Positions 46,525 through 56,575 of a stretch of 64,000 nucleotides of DNA are shown here, piece after piece. The notes under the pieces were generated by a model, which saw nothing but the letters and a program-made list of their open reading frames with translations, had not been told where the DNA came from and made no database searches. The translations under genes were made by a program, and so were the position numbers. Source of the stretch: Dermacoccus nishinomiyaensis (GTDB lineage Bacteria > Actinomycetota > Actinomycetes > Actinomycetales > Dermatophilaceae); the NCBI RefSeq assembly GCF_900447535.1, contig NZ_UFXX01000001.1, forward strand, positions 2,418,001 to 2,482,000. The letters are read 5' to 3'. Within the stretch, counting starts at the first letter, position 1. Each line of letters starts with the position of its first letter.

Positions 46525-46582
46525 GTCGATGCACCACAGCGCGTCCACAGCGCGCGCCGAGGGATCGTCACGTTCGGCGTCC

Positions 46583-46588
46583 TAGGAT
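46583..46588 (+). promoter_or_regulatory. -10 hexamer of the ThrE-family gene (leaderless)
   Basis: TAGGAT, 6 bases before ATG 46595. Confidence 0.65.
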
Positions 46589-46594
46589 CAGGGA

Positions 46595-48142
46595 ATGGGT
46601 CAGTACGGACGAGAGCACGGCACGACGGGGCCCAACCCGATCTCGGAGAACACGCAGCCGGTCCTGGCGCCGCGGATGCGGTTCCTGCGCAGCGAACCGG
46701 TCACCGAGCCGCTGCCCATCGCCGATGCGCTGAAGAACACTCCCTACCGCGACCCGAACGTCCTCGCGGGAGTCAGCGACGACTCGGCCCAGTACAAGGC
46801 GCTCGACATCGCCGTGCGCGTGGGGGAGTTGTTGCTGCGCTGCGGGGCGAGCACGCGTGACGTCGAGTCGAGCGTCGTCGCCGTCGCCGCATCGGCGGGG
46901 CTGCGCCGCCTCGAGGTCGACATCACGAACCAGGCGCTGCTGCTGCAGACGCCGTCACCGCATCCGGGCCATCCGCCGCTGACGATGCTGCGCGTCGCCC
47001 GTTCGTCGACGCGTGACTTCTCCCGGCTGACGGCCGTGCACCAGTTCGTCGAGCGCCTCGTCGCGGGCGGCATGGATCTCGACGAGGCGACGAAGCAGTT
47101 GCGGCGCATCCAGCGGATGCCGCGGCTGTACCCGCGATGGCTCGTCTCGGTCGCGTTCGGTGGTCTCGCCGCGTCGGTCGCGACGATCCTCGGTGGTAGC
47201 TGGATGGCCGTCGCCGTCGCGTTCGTGTCGGCGATCATCGTCGACCGCATCGGGCGCGTGCTGAGCAACCTGGGGGTGCCGAGCTTCTACTCGGCAGCCG
47301 CCGGCGGACTCGCCTCGACGATGCTCGCGTGGCTCGCGTACATGTCGCACCAGAGTCATCTCGTCGGCGAGTTCGTCGCCACTCACCTGCCCGGCTCGAT
47401 GACGATGGCCGACTTCGCGTACGCGATCTCGGGCGGCATCGTCGCGCTGCTGCCCGGTCGTCAGATGGCGTCCGCGGTCGAGGACGCCGTCACCGGCTAT
47501 CCCGTCACCGCCTCCGGGCGCGTGTTGACGGTGATCCTCGCCTGCGCGGGCATCACGGTCGGCGTCGGTGCGGGGTTGTCCTTGACGCTGAGTCTCGACA
47601 ACGCCCTCGACCTCGGGCTCCAGTCGCCCGGGGTGCTGCGTTACGACTCGCCGTCGACGACCTTTCTGCTCCAGGTTGCCTGCGGTGCGCTCGGCGCGGT
47701 CTGCTCGGCCGTGACGATGCGTTCGCGTGTCCGGATGCTCGTGCCGACGGCCGTCATGGGCGCCCTGGGCGTGGGCGGCGTGACGTTCCTCGTCAGCTCC
47801 ATCGGCCTCGGCGCGACGACGGCGACCGCGGTGGCCGCGACGGCCGTAGGGTTCTGCGCGCGACTGCTCGCGCTGCGCCTGGGCGCCCCCGCGCTCGTGC
47901 TCGTCATGCCCGCGGTCTCGCCGATGCTGCCCGGCCTGCGCATCTTCCGCGGCATGTACGAGTCCGTGTCGGGTTCACTGCTCGGAGCGACGCGCGTGGC
48001 GCAGTCCGGGGTCGGGGTGACGACGATGCTCGGCGCCGTCGGGATCGCCCTCGCGCTGAGCACGGGGGCGCTTCTCGGGGACGTGCTGTCGGCGCCTTTC
48101 GACCGCCCGATCGTGCAGCGCCGCAGGGCTCGTCGCCGCTGA
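46595..48142 (+). CDS. Threonine/serine exporter family protein (ThrE)
   Basis: 515-residue membrane protein of the ThrE family, known in corynebacteria as a proton-driven threonine and serine exporter. The cytoplasmic N-terminus (~1-160) includes the conserved VGELLLRCGASTRDVESSV, typical of this family. About ten transmembrane helices follow (~185-500). Both family halves (the larger ThrE part and the smaller C-terminal part, often separate proteins in other bacteria) are fused here. FDRPIVQRRRARRR is the basic C-terminus. Start supported by the -10 element 6 bases upstream. Exact substrate is inferred from family only. Confidence 0.9.
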   Translation: MGQYGREHGTTGPNPISENTQPVLAPRMRFLRSEPVTEPLPIADALKNTPYRDPNVLAGVSDDSAQYKALDIAVRVGELLLRCGASTRDVESSVVAVAASAGLRRLEVDITNQALLLQTPSPHPGHPPLTMLRVARSSTRDFSRLTAVHQFVERLVAGGMDLDEATKQLRRIQRMPRLYPRWLVSVAFGGLAASVATILGGSWMAVAVAFVSAIIVDRIGRVLSNLGVPSFYSAAAGGLASTMLAWLAYMSHQSHLVGEFVATHLPGSMTMADFAYAISGGIVALLPGRQMASAVEDAVTGYPVTASGRVLTVILACAGITVGVGAGLSLTLSLDNALDLGLQSPGVLRYDSPSTTFLLQVACGALGAVCSAVTMRSRVRMLVPTAVMGALGVGGVTFLVSSIGLGATTATAVAATAVGFCARLLALRLGAPALVLVMPAVSPMLPGLRIFRGMYESVSGSLLGATRVAQSGVGVTTMLGAVGIALALSTGALLGDVLSAPFDRPIVQRRRARRR

Positions 48143-48188
48143 CGGGCGGGGGGTTCTCGCGCGCGGCGACGGCGGGGGCCGCGGTGAT

Positions 48189-48201
48189 TCACATTTTGTG
48201 A
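48189..48201. promoter_or_regulatory. TCACA-TTT-TGTGA inverted repeat at the rpf promoter
   Basis: A 13-bp inverted repeat in an A/T-richer patch about 13 bp upstream of a TAACGT -10 candidate (48214-48219). The polarity is opposite to the CRP consensus. It may be an operator for the riboswitch transcript. Confidence 0.35.
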
Positions 48202-48292
48202 CGTAGGTCGCGTAACGTTCTCCTCGCTGTGGCGATGTCGTGAGTGTCGCCCAAGCGGCTCACAACTCAACACACCAAGAATTCGCGGGCAG

Positions 48293-49226
<934 letters not shown>

Positions 49227-49250
49227 TCGCGCGTCTGATCGCCTGATCGA

Positions 49251-49292
49251 CGACGAGGGCCCCACCGCTTCGAAGCGGTGGGGCCCTCGTCG
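49251..49292. terminator. 42-nt near-perfect palindromic terminator after the rpf gene
   Basis: Positions 49251-49292 are self-complementary around CTTCGAAG (stem about 21 bp). It lies between the rpf stop and the convergent tRNA gene. Confidence 0.85.
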
Positions 49293-49322
49293 TGTGCCCT
49301 GGCCGGGCAGGCGGGCGGTGAG

Positions 49323-49395
49323 AGCTGGAGATGGGACTCGAACCCACAACCACCTGTTTACAAGACAGGTGCGCTACCGATTGCGCCACTCCAGC
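49323..49395 (-). tRNA. tRNA-Thr (anticodon TGT)
   Basis: 73-nt cloverleaf on the minus strand: 7-bp acceptor GCTGGAG/CTCCAGC with T as discriminator, D-arm with GCGCAATCGGTAGCGC, anticodon stem CCTGT/ACAGG with loop CTTGTAA (anticodon TGT at its centre), T-arm with GGTTCGAGTCC. CCA is not encoded. It reads ACA codons, rare in this GC-rich genome. Confidence 0.96.
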
Positions 49396-49468
49396 ACACT
49401 GCCGGTATCGGCAGCCCTGTGATCTTATACGAGGCGGGTCGCGATGCCCGTCCCGTCGGGCGACGACC

Positions 49469-49474
49469 TACGAT
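49469..49474 (+). promoter_or_regulatory. -10 hexamer of the small membrane protein gene (leaderless)
   Basis: TACGAT, 6 bases before ATG 49481. Confidence 0.6.
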
Positions 49475-49480
49475 GAGGGC

Positions 49481-49795
49481 ATGAATCTCAAGCCTGCAGC
49501 AGACGTCGAAACCGCACCCGTCGCCGCCCTCGGTCTCCTCGGCGGTTACCTCACCGCCCGTGAGACGGGTATCCGTCCGCTCGGGGGTGTCGTGCTCGCG
49601 CTCGCCGGCGGGTACGCGGGCCGCACGTGGCTCGCCAAGGGCGGCGCGGCCCAGACGGCGGCGCTGACCGCCGTGTACGTCGGCGGGTTCGGCGCCTCGC
49701 ACCCGCTCGCGAAGAAGATCGGCGCGTGGCCGTCCGTCGTCGGGGTGGCGGCACTGTCGGCGGCGGCGTCGTACGTCCTGATCGACCGCCACTGA
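49481..49795 (+). CDS. Small hypothetical membrane protein
   Basis: 104 residues, unrecognised. It has three or four short hydrophobic stretches (VAALGLLGGYLTA, GGVVLALAGGYAGRTWL, AALTAVYVGGFGAS, VVGVAALSAAASYVLI) and a glycine-rich composition. The TANNNT promoter 6 bases before the ATG supports a genuine gene, and the frame has the expected high G/C at third positions. It lies 85 bp from the divergent tRNA-Thr and 90 bp before the PAP2 gene. No function can be proposed. Confidence 0.75.
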   Translation: MNLKPAADVETAPVAALGLLGGYLTARETGIRPLGGVVLALAGGYAGRTWLAKGGAAQTAALTAVYVGGFGASHPLAKKIGAWPSVVGVAALSAAASYVLIDRH

Positions 49796-49885
49796 GCGGG
49801 CCCGCCCCCGAGGCTCGGCCTGCCCGAGTGCGCGGGGATACACTGACGTGTTTTGTTCGACGGCCGCGACGAGGTGAGGAGTGGC

Positions 49886-50767
49886 ATGCCCGACTCCCTC
49901 ACGCCTGCCGAGCGTTCGATGCGCGACCTGACGCCGTCGCGTGACGACTTCTCGCTGAGCACCACCGAGCCGCCGCCCCGCTTCGTCAGGGCGCTCGTGC
50001 GCCCGCTCGGTGGCCGCCCGGCGCTACTCATCGAGTTGTTCCTGTTCTGGATGTTCTTCCAGTACTTCACGTTCGCGCAGGAGCACATCCGCGGAGAGCA
50101 CGACGAGTCGGTCCGGCATGCGCACCGCCTGTTCGACCTGGAGCAGTGGCTGCGCATCGACATCGAACGATGGCTCAACTCATCGCTCGCCGAGGTGCCC
50201 GTCCTCGCGCAGGGCGCCGGGTACTACTACGGCATGGTGCTCGCGACGGTGCCCATCGCGCTCGCGTGGGCCTGGTGGATGAACCCGGACGGGTTCCGGC
50301 GCCTCAGACGGTTGCTCATCGCGATGACGCTGCCCAGCCTGCTCGTGTTCTGGTTGCTGCCGATGGCCCCGCCCCGGTTTGCCGTCGACGGCATGATCGA
50401 CATCAACGCCGTCTACAACATCATGGGCGGCCGCCTCGCGCGTGACCCGTCGCAATCGGCCAACCTGTACGCCGCGATGCCGAGCCTGCACTGCGCCTGG
50501 TCCACCTGGGTCGCCTACGTCGTGTACGACACGTGGAAGCGGCGCCGGCCCGTGTGGGCCCGCGCCGCCTGGCTCTACCCGCTCGTCACGTACTGGGACG
50601 TCATGGCGACGGGCAACCACTTCGTCCTCGACGTCGTCGGTGGCATCGCACTCTTCGGTTTCGGTCTTCTGTACGTCAACCTGCTGCGCGGGGCCGAAGT
50701 GAAGATCTGGGACGAGGACCCGGGGTTCACTTCGGCGGCATACGCAGCGCACCGTCGAGACGAATGA
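49886..50767 (+). CDS. PAP2-superfamily membrane phosphatase/transferase
   Basis: 293-residue integral membrane protein with the C-terminal PAP2 signature: [14 protein letters not shown] (PSxH, ~190) and [18 protein letters not shown] (H-x(3)-D, ~240), with a reduced first motif. About six helices are present. The layout resembles the inositol-phosphoceramide-synthase-like subgroup found in actinobacteria, which act in lipid phosphate chemistry; substrate unknown. ATG 49886 was chosen because GAGGAG is 7 bases upstream; an upstream TTG frame lacks this. The 3' end overlaps the convergent SDR gene by 41 bp. Confidence 0.88.
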   Translation: MPDSLTPAERSMRDLTPSRDDFSLSTTEPPPRFVRALVRPLGGRPALLIELFLFWMFFQYFTFAQEHIRGEHDESVRHAHRLFDLEQWLRIDIERWLNSSLAEVPVLAQGAGYYYGMVLATVPIALAWAWWMNPDGFRRLRRLLIAMTLPSLLVFWLLPMAPPRFAVDGMIDINAVYNIMGGRLARDPSQSANLYAAMPSLHCAWSTWVAYVVYDTWKRRRPVWARAAWLYPLVTYWDVMATGNHFVLDVVGGIALFGFGLLYVNLLRGAEVKIWDEDPGFTSAAYAAHRRDE

Positions 50768-51518
50768 CCTCACCGTTGAGCAGCGGGTTCGCGACGATGT
50801 GCTCGACGAGTGCCGCGTACTCGCTCGGGCGGCCGAGGCGCGAGGGGTGCGGCACGACCTTGCCGAGCGATTCGCGCGCCGCCTCCGGCAGCCCCGCGAG
50901 CATCGGCGTCTCCATCGTGCCGGGCGCGATCGTCATGACACGGATGTGGCTGTCGGCGAGGTCGCGGGCGGCGGGGAGCGTCAGCCCGACGATGCCGCCT
51001 TTGCTCGAGGCGTAGGCCGCCTGACCGATCTGGCCGTCGTAAGCGGCGGCGCTGGCCGTCATGACGATGACGCCGCGGTCACCGTGTGCGTCCGGCGCGC
51101 CGTCGTCGGTGGGGGAGGGCTCGTTCGCGACCATCGCCTCGGCGGCCAGACGCAGCACGTTGAAGGTGCCGACGAGGTTGATGTCGATGACGGTGCGGTA
51201 CTTCTCGAGCGCGTGGACGCCGTTCTTGCCGAGCACGCGCCCCGGGGTGCCGACCCCGGCGCAGGCGACGGCGATGCGCAGCTCACCGAGTTCGGCGGCG
51301 GCGTTGACGCCCTGGCGCACCTGCTCCTCGTCGCGCACGTCGGTGGGGACGAACAGGGCGCGCTCGCCCAGGTCGTCGGCGACGGCCTGGCCGTTCGAAC
51401 TCGGTAGGTCGGCGATGACGACGGCCGCGCCGTCGGCGTGCAGGCGGCGGGCGGTGGCCTCGCCGAGGCCCGAGCCGGCACCGGAGATGAGAGCGACGGT
51501 GTGCTGCGTGATCTTCAT
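50727..51518 (-). CDS. Short-chain dehydrogenase, 3-hydroxyacyl-CoA dehydrogenase type 2-like
   Basis: 263-residue NAD(P)-dependent oxidoreductase. Cofactor loop [16 protein letters not shown] (~13), Asp after strand 2 (VVIADLPSS) favouring NAD, NAG-type motif replaced by ACAGVGTPG, catalytic Ser in [15 protein letters not shown] and Tyr-x3-Lys in AAYASSKGG (~160), then [11 protein letters not shown]. The overall pattern fits the HSD10-like 3-hydroxyacyl-CoA dehydrogenases of fatty-acid oxidation (inference). ATG 51518 has TAGAGT 7 bases upstream. The gene end overlaps PAP2 tail-to-tail by 41 bp. Confidence 0.9.
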   Translation of the reverse strand: MKITQHTVALISGAGSGLGEATARRLHADGAAVVIADLPSSNGQAVADDLGERALFVPTDVRDEEQVRQGVNAAAELGELRIAVACAGVGTPGRVLGKNGVHALEKYRTVIDINLVGTFNVLRLAAEAMVANEPSPTDDGAPDAHGDRGVIVMTASAAAYDGQIGQAAYASSKGGIVGLTLPAARDLADSHIRVMTIAPGTMETPMLAGLPEAARESLGKVVPHPSRLGRPSEYAALVEHIVANPLLNGEVIRLDGALRMPPK

Positions 51519-51525
51519 GTGACGC

Positions 51526-51531
51526 ACTCTA
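51526..51531 (-). promoter_or_regulatory. -10 hexamer of the SDR gene (leaderless)
   Basis: TAGAGT on the minus strand, 7 bases before ATG 51518. Confidence 0.6.
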
Positions 51532-51640
51532 ACGAGCGGTGCGAATTAAATGTGGGGTGGGTCACCCTCGTTCCCGCGGCGCCTGGCTCGTCGTGTCGCT
51601 CCGACGACGCGGCGGCCCCGCCTCGGTGCGCCCAGATGCA

Positions 51641-51678
51641 CCTGCGTGCAAGAGCACCCGGGTGCAACTGGGCGCAAG
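51641..51678. repeat. 38-bp dispersed repeat, copy A (shared with padR 3' end)
   Basis: CCTGCGTGCA then GCACCCGGGTGCA then GCGCAAG; 32 of 38 bases match 59122-59159. It contains two palindromic cores. It lies in the non-coding 220-bp gap between the SDR promoter and the modC stop. Confidence 0.7.
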
Positions 51679-51738
51679 AGGGTCGGGCGAGGCCGTCGCG
51701 ATGGTGCAGGAAGGCAGGAGGAGCTCGCGCGCTGGGGC

Positions 51739-52848
51739 TCAGCGGTACAGCGTGACGTCGGTGGCCTTGACGCTCGCTGCGACGTGCGAGCCGCGGTGCA
51801 GGCCGAGTTCGGTGACGGCCTCGAGCGTCACGTCGGCCACGAGATCGGCCGCGACGCCTGCGTCACCCCGCAGGTGCACGCGGGCCGACGTCCCGGTGTG
51901 CTCGATCTGCTGCACGACGAGCGGCCAGGTGTTGCGAGGCGATCCGGCGGGCACCTCGCGCCACAGCGAGACCGCGGTCGGCGCGAAGGCCGCGAACGCC
52001 CGCTCGCCCGACGGCGGCACGTCGGCGGCCATGATGCGGGCGCCACCCGGCGTCGTGATGGCGCGACCGTCGCTCGTCCCTCGCCACAGGTTGAGGCCGA
52101 CGACGCGGGCGGCGAACGCCGTGCGCGGATAGCGCACGACCTCCTGCGGCGGGGCGAGCTGCGTCACGCGCCCGGCTTCGAGGAACAGCAGCCGGTCGGC
52201 GAGCGTCAGTGCCTCCAGCGGGTCGTGGGTGACGAGCAGGGTGACGGCGTCGGTGCGCGCGAGGCGCTCGCCGAGCAGCGCGCGCAACTCGTCGCGGCCG
52301 CTCTGGTCGATGGCCGAGAGCGGCTCGTCGAGCAGCAGCACCCGAGGGGCGAGGGCCAGTGCACGGGCCAGAGCGACGCGTTGTGCCTGGCCTGACGACA
52401 ACTCGTGCGGACGGCGGCTCGCGAGGTCGGCGATGCCCACCTGCTCGAGCTCCTGCCGCGCACGACGGCGCGCGGCGGAGCGCGATACGCCCCGCGCCCG
52501 CAGCCCGAACGCGACGTTCTCGAGGGCGTCGAGATGGCCGAAGATGTCGCCCGCCGCGGTCATGAGACCCACCTGACGGCGGCCGGGGGGCACGGCGTGA
52601 CCGCGCCCGTCGTCCCAACAGGCTTCCCCGACGCGCAGCTCACCGCTCGTGAGATGTTCGAGGCCGCTGATGCCGGCCACGAGCGTCGACTTGCCGCTGC
52701 CGTTGGGGCCGAGCACCCCGAGCACCTCGCCCGGAGCGCACGTGAACGCGGCCTCGAGCTCGAACGAGCCGCGCCGCATCGTGCCGGCGAAGCTCAACCC
52801 CTCCGGTTCGGGCGTCTCAGGCGGTTCGGGCGAGAAAGACGGGTTCAT
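51739..52848 (-). CDS. modC: Molybdate ABC importer ATPase ModC
   Basis: 369-residue ATPase. Walker A GPNGSGKST (~47), Q-loop replaced by VGLMTAAGDIF, signature LSSGQAQRVALARAL, Walker B VLLLDEPLSAID, H-loop VTHDPLEAL. The C-terminal TOBE/Mop-type domain (~290-369) ends VAASVKATDVTLYR, typical of ModC molybdate-binding tails. The N-terminus has an extra Pro/Glu-rich stretch. The ATG overlaps the modB stop (ATGA). It is the last gene of modA-modB-modC. No modE regulator is seen. Confidence 0.93.
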   Translation of the reverse strand: MNPSFSPEPPETPEPEGLSFAGTMRRGSFELEAAFTCAPGEVLGVLGPNGSGKSTLVAGISGLEHLTSGELRVGEACWDDGRGHAVPPGRRQVGLMTAAGDIFGHLDALENVAFGLRARGVSRSAARRRARQELEQVGIADLASRRPHELSSGQAQRVALARALALAPRVLLLDEPLSAIDQSGRDELRALLGERLARTDAVTLLVTHDPLEALTLADRLLFLEAGRVTQLAPPQEVVRYPRTAFAARVVGLNLWRGTSDGRAITTPGGARIMAADVPPSGERAFAAFAPTAVSLWREVPAGSPRNTWPLVVQQIEHTGTSARVHLRGDAGVAADLVADVTLEAVTELGLHRGSHVAASVKATDVTLYR

Positions 52849-53669
52849 CGCACACCGCTCCAGCGTCCGCGCAGCAAGGCGAGCACGACGAGGCAGATGC
52901 CGAGCATGAGGGCCGCGAGGGCGGTGGCGGCGTCCTGACTGATGTCGAGCGCCTGATACACCGCGAGGGGGCCCGTCTGGGTCGTGCCGGGGAAGCTGCC
53001 GGCGAAGGTCATCGTCGCACCGAACTCACCGAGAGCGCGTGCCCAGGAGAGCGTCAACCCCGCGAGCAGGCCGGGCGCCGCCATCGGGATGAGGACGCGG
53101 CGCAGCGTGTACCAGCGGCTCGCGCCGAGCACGGTGGCGGTGCGCGCCCACCGAGCGTCGATGCCGCGGAACGCGCCTTCGGCGGCGACGACGAAGAACG
53201 GCATCGCGACGAACGTCTCGGCCAGCACGACGCGCACCCACGAGTAGGGCAGCGACGTGCCGAAGCTGTCCTGCAGCACCGTGCCGATGAGGCCGCCGCG
53301 CCCCCACGCGTCGAGCAGGGCGACACCGGCGACGACGGGCGGCAGCACGAGGGGGACCGTGACGAGCGCCCGCAGCCACGCGGCGGCACGCCCCCGCAGG
53401 CGTGAGAGCCACCAGGCGAGAGGGGTGCCGAACAGTGCGGACAGGGCTGCCGTCGTCGTCGTGGTGCGAAGCGACAGCAGGAGAGCTTCGCGTGTGCCGG
53501 CGGTCTGCAGGTCGGCGGCGAAGTGCGACCAGCGCACCTCCAGCAGCAGCGCAACGAGCGGGACGACGACGAACGCGACCGCGACCGCTGCGAACACCCC
53601 GAGCACCACACCGCCGGCATCGGGGGCGCGGCGGGTGGGGCTCGTTCTGCTGGCGCTGGGGGCGCTCAC
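52845..53669 (-). CDS. modB: Molybdate ABC importer permease ModB
   Basis: 274-residue permease with about six helices. The coupling loop reads ARTATVLGASRWYTLRRVLIP, followed by WARALGEFGATMTFAGSFPGTTQT, a hallmark of ModB/CysT-type permeases. The GTG start comes one base after the modA stop, so translation is coupled. The N-terminus is a short Ser/Pro/Arg-rich tail. The membrane protein partners ModC, whose start overlaps this stop. Confidence 0.95.
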   Translation of the reverse strand: MSAPSASRTSPTRRAPDAGGVVLGVFAAVAVAFVVVPLVALLLEVRWSHFAADLQTAGTREALLLSLRTTTTTAALSALFGTPLAWWLSRLRGRAAAWLRALVTVPLVLPPVVAGVALLDAWGRGGLIGTVLQDSFGTSLPYSWVRVVLAETFVAMPFFVVAAEGAFRGIDARWARTATVLGASRWYTLRRVLIPMAAPGLLAGLTLSWARALGEFGATMTFAGSFPGTTQTGPLAVYQALDISQDAATALAALMLGICLVVLALLRGRWSGVR

Positions 53670-53670
53670 G

Positions 53671-54471
53671 TCAGCTCGGCGAGCCGAACCCGGCGTCGCT
53701 CAGCACCTTGCGGCCCTCGGCGCCGGTGATGAGCTGCACGAACTGCTTGGCGTACTCGTTGTTGCTCCACGTCGCGATCGGCAGCGTCGTCTTGACGTTC
53801 GAGCCGGACGCGATATCGACGCCCGTCACCTTGTCACCGGCGGCCTTGACGTCCGTGCGGTACACGACCGCGGCGTCCGCGTCACCGGAGGAGACCTTCG
53901 CGAGCGTCGACTTGACGTTCTGCTCGTAACTGACGACGTGCGCGTGGACGTTCGCCTTCGCCAGCGCCTTGTCGGCGGCGCGCCCGCACGGCACGGTCTT
54001 GGCGCACAGCACGGTGCTGACCTTCGCGAGGCTCGCGAGGTCGGTGACGTGGCCCGGGTTGCCCTTGGGCGTCGCGATCTCGAGTTCGTTCGTCGCGAAG
54101 TCGGTCCAGGTCTTGCCCTGCGTGATGTCGGCCGGCATCGTCTTGGGCGTCGTCGTGTCGGCCATGGCGACGACGTCGGCCGGTGCACCACCCTTGAGTT
54201 GGCGCACGATGTCCTGGCTGCCTGCGAAGCTCATCTTGATCTCGACGCCGGGGTGGTTCTTCTCGAAGTCCTCGGCGAGCTTGGTGAAGCTCTCGGTGAG
54301 CGAGGCCGCGGCGAGGACGGTGATGGTCTTGCTCGAGCTCGCCGTGGCCGAGGAGCTGCCGGCGGCGTTCGAGCCCGACGAGTTCGTGCTGCTCGACCCG
54401 CCGCAGCCGGACAGACCCAGCACGGCGGCGGATGCGGTGGCGGCGGTCGCCGTCGTGAGGGAACGATTCAT
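53671..54471 (-). CDS. modA: Molybdate-binding lipoprotein ModA
   Basis: 266-residue binding protein. Signal peptide with lipobox LSGC (Cys23), a Ser/Asn/Thr/Gly-rich linker (~25-48), then the fold beginning ITVLAAASLTESFTKLAEDF, with oxyanion-site serines in AAASLT and SFAGSQDIVRQL, plus GAPADVVAMAD and DADAAVVYRTDV. It heads the modABC operon, with a gap of 66 bp to the SGNH hydrolase upstream. A supply of molybdenum implies molybdenum-cofactor enzymes elsewhere; the ThiS/MoaD-like protein at 7 kb may or may not belong with it. Confidence 0.95.
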   Translation of the reverse strand: MNRSLTTATAATASAAVLGLSGCGGSSSTNSSGSNAAGSSSATASSSKTITVLAAASLTESFTKLAEDFEKNHPGVEIKMSFAGSQDIVRQLKGGAPADVVAMADTTTPKTMPADITQGKTWTDFATNELEIATPKGNPGHVTDLASLAKVSTVLCAKTVPCGRAADKALAKANVHAHVVSYEQNVKSTLAKVSSGDADAAVVYRTDVKAAGDKVTGVDIASGSNVKTTLPIATWSNNEYAKQFVQLITGAEGRKVLSDAGFGSPS

Positions 54472-54537
54472 CCTCGTGGCCTTCTGTCTCTCGGTCGGCT
54501 GATCGGATCGGTTCTCGGGGCGAGGACGCCGGGGTGG

Positions 54538-55413
54538 TCAGGCCCGTCGGAACAGCTCGGCGGCGACGCTCGGGTCGATCGGCATCGGGTGGGGGCGTTT
54601 CGCCTCACGCCCGTCACCCGAGCTCGTGCCGCGCAGGCGGCGTTCGATCCACGGGCCGAAGTATTCCTTCGACCACTCGGCGTTCTCCGCCAGGCGCTGA
54701 CGGGCTGGCTTCGGTTCGAGCGGCGGGAGCAGGTCGAGCCAGTCGCCCTCGGTCGGCAGGCCCAGCGTCCACGCCGCCTGCTGCGCGACACGGCGGTGGC
54801 CCTCGGGGGACAGGTGCAGGCGGTCGGCACCCCACATGCGCATGTCCCGCAGTGCACGCATGCCCCACACGTCGAGCACGTAGCAGTCGTGTCGCTGCGC
54901 GATGCCCCACAGGTTCGCGATGTGCCAGCTGATGCGCGGTCGCAAGCGGGTCATGATCTTCGAACCCGTGGGGTTGACCATCGTCGCGAGCATGACGTCG
55001 GCTCCGGCGTCCTTGAGGCGGACGACGGCGGCCTCGAGCTGATCGGCAACGTCGTCGAGGTCGACGTTCGGGCGCATGATGTTGTTGCCGCCGCCGACCA
55101 TGCTGACGAGGTCGGGCTGCATCGCGAGCGCGGCGTCGAGCTGCGGGCCGACGACGTCGGCGAGCAGCTTGCCCCGGATCGCGAGGTTCGCGTACTCAAA
55201 TGCGTGCCCCGCGCCGTCGGCGACCTGAGCGAGGTCGACGGCGAGCCGGTCGGCCCAGCCGAGGTAGGCGTCGTCCTGACGCGGGTCGGGGTCGCTCATG
55301 CCCTCGGTGAAGGAGTCACCGATGGCGACGTAGCGCCGCCACGTCCGCTCGTGGCCGCTGCGGGCCGCGGGCGCCTCTTCGGCGGTACGGGTGTCGGGGG
55401 TCGTGTCTGTCAC
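54538..55413 (-). CDS. SGNH/GDSL-family hydrolase
   Basis: 291-residue lipase/esterase-like protein of the SGNH superfamily. Block [12 protein letters not shown] (Ser, ~32), block II Gly in [10 protein letters not shown], block [12 protein letters not shown] (Asn) and block [11 protein letters not shown] (Asp and His of the triad) are all present. No signal peptide is evident, so it is probably cytoplasmic; substrate unknown. GTG 55413 overlaps the ung stop (GTGA), making ung-SGNH an operon. The longer upstream frame falls in ung. The C-terminal ~60 residues (after [10 protein letters not shown]) are an extension rich in Arg, Glu and Pro. Confidence 0.9.
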   Translation of the reverse strand: MTDTTPDTRTAEEAPAARSGHERTWRRYVAIGDSFTEGMSDPDPRQDDAYLGWADRLAVDLAQVADGAGHAFEYANLAIRGKLLADVVGPQLDAALAMQPDLVSMVGGGNNIMRPNVDLDDVADQLEAAVVRLKDAGADVMLATMVNPTGSKIMTRLRPRISWHIANLWGIAQRHDCYVLDVWGMRALRDMRMWGADRLHLSPEGHRRVAQQAAWTLGLPTEGDWLDLLPPLEPKPARQRLAENAEWSKEYFGPWIERRLRGTSSGDGREAKRPHPMPIDPSVAAELFRRA

Positions 55414-56084
55414 GGGATGCGCCAATCGATCGTGTGCGTGCCGAGTTCTTCGAGCAGGGCGTTGGTGCGGCTGAACGGCTTGCTGCCGAAGAAGCCGCCG
55501 CGGGCCGACAACGGTGAGGGGTGGGCCGACTCGACGGTCGGCGTGTCGCCGAGGTGCGGCGCGAGTGAGCGCGCGTCGCGCCCCCACAGGATGGCGACGA
55601 GGGGCTGCTCGCGCTCGACGAGCGCGTTGATCGCCGTCGCGGTGACGTGCTCCCAGCCCTTGCCGCGATGGCTCGCCGGCTTGCCGGGCTGCACCGTCAG
55701 GACGCGGTTGAGCAGCAGCACCCCCTGATCGGTCCACGCCGACAGGTCACCGTGCTCGGGTGGGGTGATACCGAGGTCGTCGTGCAGTTCGGTGTAGATG
55801 TTCGCGAGGCTGCGGGGGATGGGCCGCACGTCGGGTGCGACGGCGAAGCTCAGGCCGATCGGGTGCCCGGGCGTCGGGTACGGGTCCTGGCCGACGACGA
55901 GGACGCGCACCTCGTCGAACGGCTGCGTGAACGCGCGCAGCACGGCGTCGCCCGCAGGCAGGTAGCCGCGCCCCGCGGCCACCTCGTCACGCAGGAACGC
56001 CCCCGCGGCGGCGATGTGCTCGGCGGCGGGCGCGAGGGGTTCGACCCAGCTCGGGTGGACGAGTTCGTCGTACGGACGAGGCAT
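55410..56084 (-). CDS. ung: Uracil-DNA glycosylase (family 1)
   Basis: Removes uracil from DNA in base-excision repair. It has 224 residues. Family-1 motifs: [18 protein letters not shown] with the catalytic Asp (~63), LLNRVLTV, and the DNA-intercalation loop [21 protein letters not shown] (catalytic His). The ATG at 56084 is supported by a TAGGTT hexamer 6 bases upstream on the minus strand. The downstream SGNH hydrolase gene is coupled by overlap. Divergent from the DUF3263 gene across 80 bp. Confidence 0.97.
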   Translation of the reverse strand: MPRPYDELVHPSWVEPLAPAAEHIAAAGAFLRDEVAAGRGYLPAGDAVLRAFTQPFDEVRVLVVGQDPYPTPGHPIGLSFAVAPDVRPIPRSLANIYTELHDDLGITPPEHGDLSAWTDQGVLLLNRVLTVQPGKPASHRGKGWEHVTATAINALVEREQPLVAILWGRDARSLAPHLGDTPTVESAHPSPLSARGGFFGSKPFSRTNALLEELGTHTIDWRIP

Positions 56085-56090
56085 GTGTCC

Positions 56091-56096
56091 AACCTA
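56091..56096 (-). promoter_or_regulatory. -10 hexamer of ung (leaderless)
   Basis: TAGGTT on the minus strand, 6 bases before ATG 56084. Confidence 0.65.
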
Positions 56097-56152
56097 TCGC
56101 GCGGGTCTGACAACCCGCCCCGAGCGCGGTTGGAACGGGCCGGGCGGCCTCG

Positions 56153-56158
56153 TATCCT
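56153..56158 (+). promoter_or_regulatory. -10 hexamer of the DUF3263 gene (leaderless)
   Basis: TATCCT, 6 bases before ATG 56165, favouring it over ATG 56171. Confidence 0.65.
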
Positions 56159-56164
56159 GAGCGG

Positions 56165-56443
56165 ATGGCCATGATCGAGACCCCCGCGGGTGCCCACGTG
56201 CCCGGTGACGCCGACGCGCCCGGGCTGAGCGAGCGCGACCGTGCGATGCTCGCCTTCGAACGCGAGTGGTGGAAGCTGCCCGGCGCCAAGGAAGCGGCGA
56301 TCAAGGAGCGCTTCGGGCTGACGAGCACGCAGTACTACCAGCAGCTCAACAAGCTCGCCGACACCGAGGCGGCGCTCGCCGCGGATCCGTTGCTCGTGAA
56401 GCGGATCCAGCGACGCCGCGCGGGGCGTCGACGCACCGTCTGA
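56165..56443 (+). CDS. DUF3263 family protein (small putative DNA-binding)
   Basis: 92-residue protein conserved in actinobacteria. The core RAMLAFEREWWKLPGAKEAAI with FGLTSTQYYQQLNKLAD looks like a small helix-turn-helix. The C-terminus is very basic (RIQRRRAGRRRTV), consistent with nucleic-acid contact. In many relatives it lies next to ung, sometimes with a LytR-C-domain protein, as here with ung. ATG 56165 has a leaderless promoter. Function has not been shown; DNA binding is inferred from fold and charge. Confidence 0.88.
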   Translation: MAMIETPAGAHVPGDADAPGLSERDRAMLAFEREWWKLPGAKEAAIKERFGLTSTQYYQQLNKLADTEAALAADPLLVKRIQRRRAGRRRTV

Positions 56444-56575
56444 ACCGCGGCTCAGCGCGCCGCCACGTCCCCGCATGTCGCCGCTCTCGTGGCGCCGCAG
56501 CCCATCTTGGCAGCCGCACGACAGACGTCGGGGTGCCGCTATGAGCGAACAACACGCGGGTGCGTGCGCGGAGGG

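Noticed and set aside
48189..48201. CRP site upstream of the rpf gene
   Set aside because: The half-sites face the wrong way (TCACA then TGTGA, 3-bp gap) compared with TGTGA-N6-TCACA, so only a generic inverted repeat is claimed.
49323..49395. An attachment site for an integrated element at the tRNA-Thr 3' end
   Set aside because: No integrase gene and no repeat of the tRNA 3' end were seen nearby.
51519..51738. A small gene between the SDR and modC genes
   Set aside because: Short plus-strand frames run into both neighbours antisense and show no family pattern; only the dispersed repeat is supported.
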